The notes beneath the pieces are model-generated. The model saw only the letters and a program-made list of their open reading frames with translations. It had not been told where the DNA came from and ran no database searches. This document shows, piece by piece, positions 57,805-64,000 of a DNA stretch of 64,000 nt (position 1 is the stretch's first letter; every line of letters begins with the position of its first letter). A program made the position numbers and the translations under genes. The stretch spans positions 17,096,776 to 17,160,775 of the forward strand of contig NC_049991.1 of the NCBI RefSeq assembly GCF_000003815.2. Direction: 5' to 3'. The stretch is from Branchiostoma floridae (lineage: Eukaryota > Chordata > Leptocardii > Amphioxiformes > Branchiostomatidae).

Positions 57805-60800
57805 CTATATCTGCACTTTGGGTTTTCTTTTGACTTTGTCCTTCTCCTTTTCTTTCTTGTCCTTCTTCCCAAACAGTCCCCTTCCCTTCTTCTCTTTTGG
57901 AGGCTCCTGGTCCTCAGGCTGTTGGGGGGGTGCACTCAGTGCCCCTGTAGAAGACATTTGTAAGCCTTGTTAGAAACAATGTAATTTTTTGTCGAAATGA
58001 ACAACAGGAGAACTGGGGACGGCAAGTGAAAGGGTTAGTGCTATGGAATCCCAAGGTCTTGCAGGGTTAGACAAGTCCACTAGCCCTTTTGTCCAGGGCA
58101 AGTGAAAGTGCTGATAGGGCAAGTGCATGACCTACACCACTTGCCCATTTTTTTTTCCATTGAGTGAGGTTTTGATGTACTTAATAACCTATTAACCTAA
58201 TGTTACTCTGAATAGAAAACTTGTCCAACCCTGTCTTAGATAATATTTCAGCCTCTAATTCAATCATAACACTGGCCACTTGAAGATTGCAGAGATTAAA
58301 GAAATTGGAAAATCTAGTAAACTTAAAGAAAGGCCGGTTTTTGGCCTACGTTGCTGGGGTCTTGTTAAGTTTCAGATATCAATTTAAATATTGGCCTTCT
58401 GTAGTATATTTGTTAACCTTCAAAGAGACATTCAACTTGACAGTTTGATTTCTTTAGAACAGATGCCATATCTTCAAAGTGACCACTGTTTTGTCTTTAA
58501 GTTTGTATCACAACCACCAATAGCAAGGCTTTTATCAAGTTACTGTAGTTTTACCTTTGTCAATACCTCCATCAACAAAACCCAATACAGCATTCTCTTC
58601 TAGTTCTATGTCTAGCTTGCCACACCTACATTAATCATACCTTCCTTCCTCCACCCCACCCTATCCCCTTCCTACAGGACTAAAGGCCACTTAAGACAGA
58701 CAACAGTTATAAAGTCGTGCGACTGTTATTGTCCACGACGTCTCCGGCGACAGTATTTTTAGGCTGTTTAAAGAGAATCAAAATAGTTGCATGGTGGCTT
58801 TTCCTCGAATCATCGTGCAACCACCTCGGACCTGGTCTGCGGGGGGTTTGCGACTATTCCTTGCATGTCTAAAAAGGAATCGTTGCCGGCGGCGGAAGTG
58901 GATCAAATGCTAATAAGCCTGCAGCGTGTTCTTTTCTATCTACTGCCTGTTCAAGCGCAATGCCCTGCCACCAGTGGCTATCTCCTTTGTATGCCCCTAT
59001 TTAGGCTATTCCTTGATCTGTATTACCACCAGTGGCCACGAACGCCGGGTTCAATTCCAGATTTTCCCGTCTCTGTACGGGCCTCTCGATCTCACCCTTT
59101 GTCGAAGACGTACTTTGCGTCTCATCTATAGGACAACACTTGTTAGCATTAACACAAAAAATAATCTGCTGCATGACGAAAATAAAGATGAATTCTTCCT
59201 CCAATTGTAATTTGCGCGCAAGAGGTCACTGTTGGTCACACCCGCTGTGGGTGTCCCTTGAGACTCTGAACGCATGTCTAAAGACAACCGTTGCCCACAA
59301 TGATAGACAATAACAGTCGCAAGACTACTAGTATATTACTGTTGTCTGTCTAAAGCGGACCTAAGTAATGAACATACATGTACTTCTCTCCTGTCACATC
59401 CTAAATTCCTTAATCAAAGTCACCTGTGGGCACTCCTGGAATTGACATTGCAAGAAATAAAATCATGTTTGAAATAACAAAAAGATATCTTCGACATCAG
59501 AAAGTGTTAGATTGAAGACTTTTTGGTGGAAACTTTTCTGAAGACCTTCAAAGAGAATACAAAGGTACAAGTAGGAAACTGCAATTATGAAACATGACAC
59601 ATGCCAAATAGCAGTTACTCAATCAACTGGATATGATTTTGAGAACGATCAGACATTTCAGGGAGCATCAAGTGTCACTGATGAATTGAAAGGTACAAAA
59701 ATGTACACACATGTAGTGTTTGTGGATGCTAATTGAAACATCAGTATAACCAAGGACGTATATAATGTCCTTGGTATAACTGACAGAAGGTATTGGATGC
59801 TCCCTGAAACATCTCACCATTCCAAAATCATATCCAGTTTCTTGAAAACTGCTACTTGGTACAATTATCTAGATGTGAAACATTCATCAATATAACACAA
59901 CATAGTTGCTTTTACTAATGCCATACCTTTATCAGCCATCATTGCTTCTATGTCCCTGTCTTCCTCTTCTTCCCTATAAACAACATGAAAACACTTGTTT
60001 CAGGATACAGTCCATTCTTTAAAACATCACACCTAGATTTCTACTTGTACTTTGTGGTTGTCTTGTTGATATCCATAACAAACCACAAGTTTCAGACCAA
60101 TTGTTTACATTCAGACATTCCAAAAATACAATTGATTACATGTGATACATAATAAATTTTCTTGGCCGTCATCTACCTTTCATTATGCTTGTCAAAAAGA
60201 ATCTCCCCTGTACAATGAACCTGTAAATACTGTACATAGCATCTTTCTTCTCGGTCAAAACCAGTGGAAGACTAGCTCTTCAGTGGGCTAAAACTGGATC
60301 TAAATCACTTTCATATAACTTTCATTCTCCACTCTTACCTGATCCTGTCTTCATCCAGGCTATCCACAATACTGTTCCTCTCTGCCACAATCTCAAGGAG
60401 TTCGTTAAGAAGTCTTGCCTCTCGAGACTTCTCTCCCATAGACTTCTTCTCCTCTGTATGCAAAATATACAAATAATAGATACAGTCAAATCTGTCAAAT
60501 TGAATATACTAATTACTCAATGGGACTTGCAGAAAATGGCTACTGTAGACAGGTTTTATGGTTAATCCAAAGCTGTCTCTAGCTTTGAATTTTTTTCTGT
60601 CCCGCTCGTTGTTTGGTAGCTTGTTGTTACATTTGTCATTTGAAGCAGAAATAACATTGTCATCAATTTCATGTCGTGAAGTTCATAGTTTTGGACGGAC
60701 GGCATAATTTTTTCCCTTCTTGACAAGCAAGAGGGATTGGTAATAGAGACAGCCACACTTCAGCCAAATTGCGTAATGATTGTGAAAAGAACCAAGGACC

Positions 60801-63782
60801 ACCAAAATGTGGCCAAATTCACCAGTTGGCCCTTGTACAGACGTGGTCAATAGGACACGCACAATTGTATGAAGAGCCCAGATAGAGCTTGTCAGATACC
60901 AACAGTTATGGTATTGGGGGGGGGGGGGGGGGGGGGATGCCCTATTCCTAGAGTAATACATGGTATTTCAGTTTTACATGAAGAGGCGAAAAATAGGATA
61001 CTGTTTGTTGTCTGACCTGGGATCTGCATCAGGCATCTCAGCTCATACTCCACATTGGCCTGCTGGTCCTCCAGGGACTGTTGTCTGGTACTGGGGAGAG
61101 AGAAGGGTTGGAAACAGTATTTACACACTGATACAGTGTATACTTTTTAAAAATTAAAGTTTTTATTTTATTTTAGTAGTCAGCGTGGTGGTTCAGTAAG
61201 TCAGGTACTATTTACCACAGTACAATCTGAATTCTGAGTGGCTTGAATTGCATGAAAAGACATGTTGAACATTCAAAACATAATGAATATATCATCAGTA
61301 CATGTAGCTTGAAAATCTGCCCTTTTCTGTTCTCAAAGCAGCAATGGTCTTTCCAGCTTGGCATAACTGTATAATTTGCTATATTTTCTCTTGGAAGAGT
61401 AGAAGTCATAAGTAGACATCTACATGCAAAGGAAAGAGTTGTACCGTTCGTCACTGGGGTTGCCTTAAGCAAAGTAATCTAATGTGTGTTGAACTGTGTT
61501 CCTAACATGCAAGCAGAAACTAATTTCCCGAGAACTCAATCATAGTTCTACTGTACCAGTATCACAAAAATAAAGGGTATTACCTATATTGACATTGTAC
61601 AACAAGGACAGTATTGCACTATTTTTCCACTTTTGTGTTTGACACAACACTTGGTAAAGGGCTAAACTTACATGTAGACCAGTTCTGTCTCCCGCCGAAC
61701 TAGCTTGTTCTTTTCATTGACCAGGCTGAACCAATCAGAGAGCAGCTCATCCTCGTCCTCTCCAGCAATGGTACCTGATACAAAGAGGACATTGTTAGCC
61801 ATAAAGTAATGTTGTTTTTTCCAGACCATTTTTGAGACCATTTCGCGATCTCATCAACACCAACCCACATACTAAGTAGCTAGACCAGTGTGTGTTCATT
61901 GTGCTAGGGGAACTTTCCCCGTACAATGAACGTCCTGTAAATACTGTACATATATAGTATCTGTCCTCTCTGTCTTGCCCAGTGGAGACAGAACTTTTAA
62001 TTAGCTTTTCAGTGAGCTAAAACTGGATCGACATCACTTTCCTTTCCTTTAGACAATCCATTCAGGCATTCTTGAGTTTTTCAGACAATTTGAAACAAAC
62101 ACACTGGCGCTGAAAAAATATAACCTTCTTGGTAATGATAATGAAGACCATGAAGACCAGACTTACTGGCCATGCCATGTCTGAGCATGATCTCCAGCTT
62201 GACCCCGCGATGTTCCAGCTCAGTCAGCTGTTTCTCCAGCTCCCGAAGCTCCTTGTCGATCTCATCCTGAGGAACTCGGTTCTTGGAGTTGATCTGTGGC
62301 ACAGAGAAAGTAGGCTTCAGCAAGAAGAAGCTTCATTCTATGTACAGTGTATGACCTCAAAGTGCACATTACTGTACTGTAATCTCCAAGCAGATCCTAC
62401 AATGGCATAAGATAGTACCAAACTGGCCAAGGAGCGTAGTCAACCAAGAGGTGTCCATTAGCCAAACACACTCCTAAGCCGGCTTCAGTCCTTTACCAGC
62501 TTTTGATACTATCTTATGCTACCGTAGGATCTGCTTGGAGATTACATTACAGTCGATAGATTTACAACTTAACAACTTAGGATATACACGGGAGTAGAAT
62601 TATAACATATCACTTTTCTTATGTTTCAAATTCAATGTCTCTAAGACACCTTTCTCAGAGTTTCTAACTGGAGTTCTGCTTCTCGACACTATGATTTATG
62701 TAGCACAATCCTAAATGTGGCTAAGTCTGTATCAACCCTCGTCCCAGTTCGTCTCTGGGGTTGACTTAAGCAAAGTGTACTAGCTGGTTGTGTAAAACTG
62801 AAAGAATTCTCCTATATCCTGCTGCCAACCTGATGAAACTACTTAGTAGGTAATGGAATTTTTGGAAAGGACCATGTATAAGCAGCATGTCTAAATTAAG
62901 AAGCTGAACCTATACTATGGGAACGTGATAATAAGGTGTACCTGTCTCCTGTAGACTGGAGGTGCTGGTGCTCTTCTCTTTTTCTGTGCCTTCTGAGGTG
63001 AGCCCTCCTTCTCTGGTGTGGCGCTGTCTGCATCTTTCTCTCCTCTGTGGAGATGGTGAGAAACATACATTAGGCTCATCAGATGATGGAAGTCTATATG
63101 TCAATCATTACAGTGTGACCACTATATGCCAGACTTATGCTTTAGTCCCATATATACTCAAGAATTAGCCTAAGTTTACACAGTAAATCTCTTGCTGCCT
63201 GGGATTAGCAACTGTAAGGCCGGCTGCTAGGAAAGCAATTTTAGTCAGGCTACTCAACACAACCTGATCCCACATCCTTAGTCCAAAACAATCAGGGCTC
63301 GAAATGTTTTTTTCTGCATACCTGCACCAGACAGGTAACATTGACGGGTAATTAAGACATTAACCCTTAAACTGCCAGCATTTCAGCACTATAAAATGCT
63401 ATCAGTGCCAGGGTTGGCTGCTGACCTCCAAAAAGAACCCCCCGAACAAGGCCGAAATCCCTAACTTCCGAGGTTCGTGCTCTACACGTGCGCAAAGCTG
63501 CTACTTTGGGGGAATACATTCCGGGTGCGGCACACAGGACATGTATATGTGTGCCGCATATATCCGGGGTTTGGCAGTTAAGGGGTTAAAGTTTCAATTT
63601 CTNNNNNNNNNNNNNNNNNNNNNNNNNNNNNNNNNNNNNNNNNNNNNNNNNNNNNNNNNNNNNNNNNNNNNNNNNNNNNNNNNNNNNNNNNNNNNNNNNN
63701 NNCTGGGCTTCCACCGGTCCCTCGGACAGGGGGACCGCGGGTTTCCTCCCTTCGTCTGGGGTTTGTTCGTCCAGGTCAACAT
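57805..63782 (-). CDS. MICAL or MICAL-like protein, C-terminal part with bMERB domain (partial, continues into the N gap)
   Basis: Exons (minus): 63782 into the gap, 63044-62942, 62293-62167, 61774-61672, 61090-61017, 60453-60339, 59973-59927, 57944-57805; phases close from 62293 to the stop. A Lys/Pro linker ending KKRRAPAPPVYRRQ precedes a coiled-coil bMERB domain: EIDKELRELEKQLTELEHRG, DELLSDWFSLVNEKNKLVRR, LEDQQANVEYELRCLM, LLNELLEIVAERNSIVDSLD, EDRDIEAMMADKG. This is the Rab-binding (Rab8/10/13/35-type) domain of MICAL1-3, MICAL-L1/2 and EHBP1. The protein ends in a Lys-rich tail containing GLFGKKDKK. The N-terminal domains that would separate true MICALs (monooxygenase) from MICAL-like proteins (calponin homology, LIM) lie outside the window. 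The exon at 63703-63782 (DLDEQTPDEGRKPAVPLSEG) is acidic/Pro linker and less certain. Confidence 0.88.
58680..59367. mobile_element. DNA transposon-like element with about 50-bp terminal inverted repeats, in the last MICAL-family intron
   Basis: AGGCCACTTAAGACAGACAA CAG at the left, followed by TGCGACTGTTATTG, is mirrored at the right by CAATAACAGTCGCAAGACTA and CTGTTGTCTGTCTAAAGCGG. A second internal inverted pair is present (TGCATGTCTAAAAAGGAATCG and GCATGTCTAAAGACAACCG are related). Overlapping open frames of 94-114 codons occupy the middle, but none resembles a transposase I know. Confidence 0.65.
59600..59875. mobile_element. Fold-back element, family C, copy 4
   Basis: CATGCCAAATAGCAGTTACT then CAACTGGATATGATTTTGAG and CATTTCAGGGAGCATC fold on GATGCTCCCTGAAACATCTC then CAAAATCATATCCAGTTTCT. 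A small palindrome CCAAGGACGTATATAATGTC CTTGG lies at its centre. Same family as the three copies in ACSM. Confidence 0.8.
60917..60936. repeat. Poly-G tract of about 20 bases
   Basis: A homopolymer run in a MICAL-family intron; its exact length in the assembly is likely unreliable. Confidence 0.9.
62380..62544. mobile_element. MITE, family A, copy 6
   Basis: Ends TAATCTCCAAGCAGATCC and GGATCTGCTTGGAGATTA are perfect inverted repeats, with fold-back arms ATAAGATAGTACCAAACTGG and GATACTATCTTATGC. CATTACTGT on the left (separated by four bases) and CATTACAGT on the right may be an aged target duplication. It lies in a MICAL-family intron. Confidence 0.9.
63603..63702. other. Assembly gap, 100 N
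   Basis: Exactly 100 Ns, a conventional placeholder of unknown true length. It interrupts the MICAL-family gene next to the exon ending at 63703. Confidence 0.99.
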
Positions 63783-64000
63783 CTACGGGTTACAGGGGAG
63801 ACATAGATACATGTTTTTGTATGTAAATATACTCCCAAAGTAATTTCATCAGCTTGGTTGAACATTGGATATTGGAGTTTTCTTTTACACAACCAGTAAA
63901 GTGTTCGCACCACCTATGTGTATCATGTACGTTGGCTACATATATTGGCAAGAAGCAGCACTCCACTTAGAAGCTCTAAGGAAGATGTCCAATTGACATA

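Overview
The window reads as an intron-rich deuterostome nuclear genome, most probably a cephalochordate (amphioxus, Branchiostoma). The reasons are vertebrate-like orthologues (a mitochondrial medium-chain acyl-CoA synthetase, MED18, a MICAL-family protein), GT-AG introns of a few hundred bases to several kilobases, and a dense load of short inverted-repeat DNA elements and tRNA/5S-type SINEs. No prokaryotic features are present. The organism is inferred; no database search was run.

Layout, left to right. (1) 2669-8909, minus: a six-exon gene for a 1248-residue type II membrane protein with an N-terminal anchor, a right-handed beta-helix-like region and a C-terminal FAM20-type secretory-pathway kinase domain. 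Its first intron holds a 350-bp telomere-like hexamer array. (2) 8910-21500: no convincing gene; a graveyard of inverted-repeat elements and two SINEs. (3) 21501-31922, minus: a complete 15-exon acyl-CoA synthetase gene in which exon 8 exists as two equal-length in-frame alternatives separated by a 52-nt intron. (4) 33.4-38.3 kb, 41.9-49.9 kb and 51.4-55.3 kb, all plus: three tandem paralogues of an XPA_C-like domain protein, each headed by a promoter with a perfect E2F-type site. (5) 40060-41279, minus: MED18, lying between paralogues 1 and 2 and divergent from paralogue 2. (6) 57805 to beyond 63782, minus: the 3' part of a MICAL or MICAL-like gene (bMERB domain), interrupted by a 100-N gap.

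The 31-56 kb region has a readable history. A divergent promoter module (minus-strand leader exon on one side, XPA-like first exon on the other) occurs three times. It serves ACSM and paralogue 1, then MED18 and paralogue 2, and finally a relic beside paralogue 3. Paralogue 3 arose by tandem duplication of MED18-flank plus paralogue 2, with a junction near 50.79 kb. It then lost the exons for the XPA-like domain by a fusion exactly at an exon boundary.

The mobile DNA falls into several families recognisable by eye. The largest is a superfamily with termini TA(A/C/G/T)TCTCCAAGCAG and 9-bp target duplications (Mutator-like). One member is a 2.65-kb copy that expands the first intron of paralogue 2. 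All exon boundaries below were read by hand from splice consensus, reading-frame phase and family similarity; none is confirmed by transcripts.
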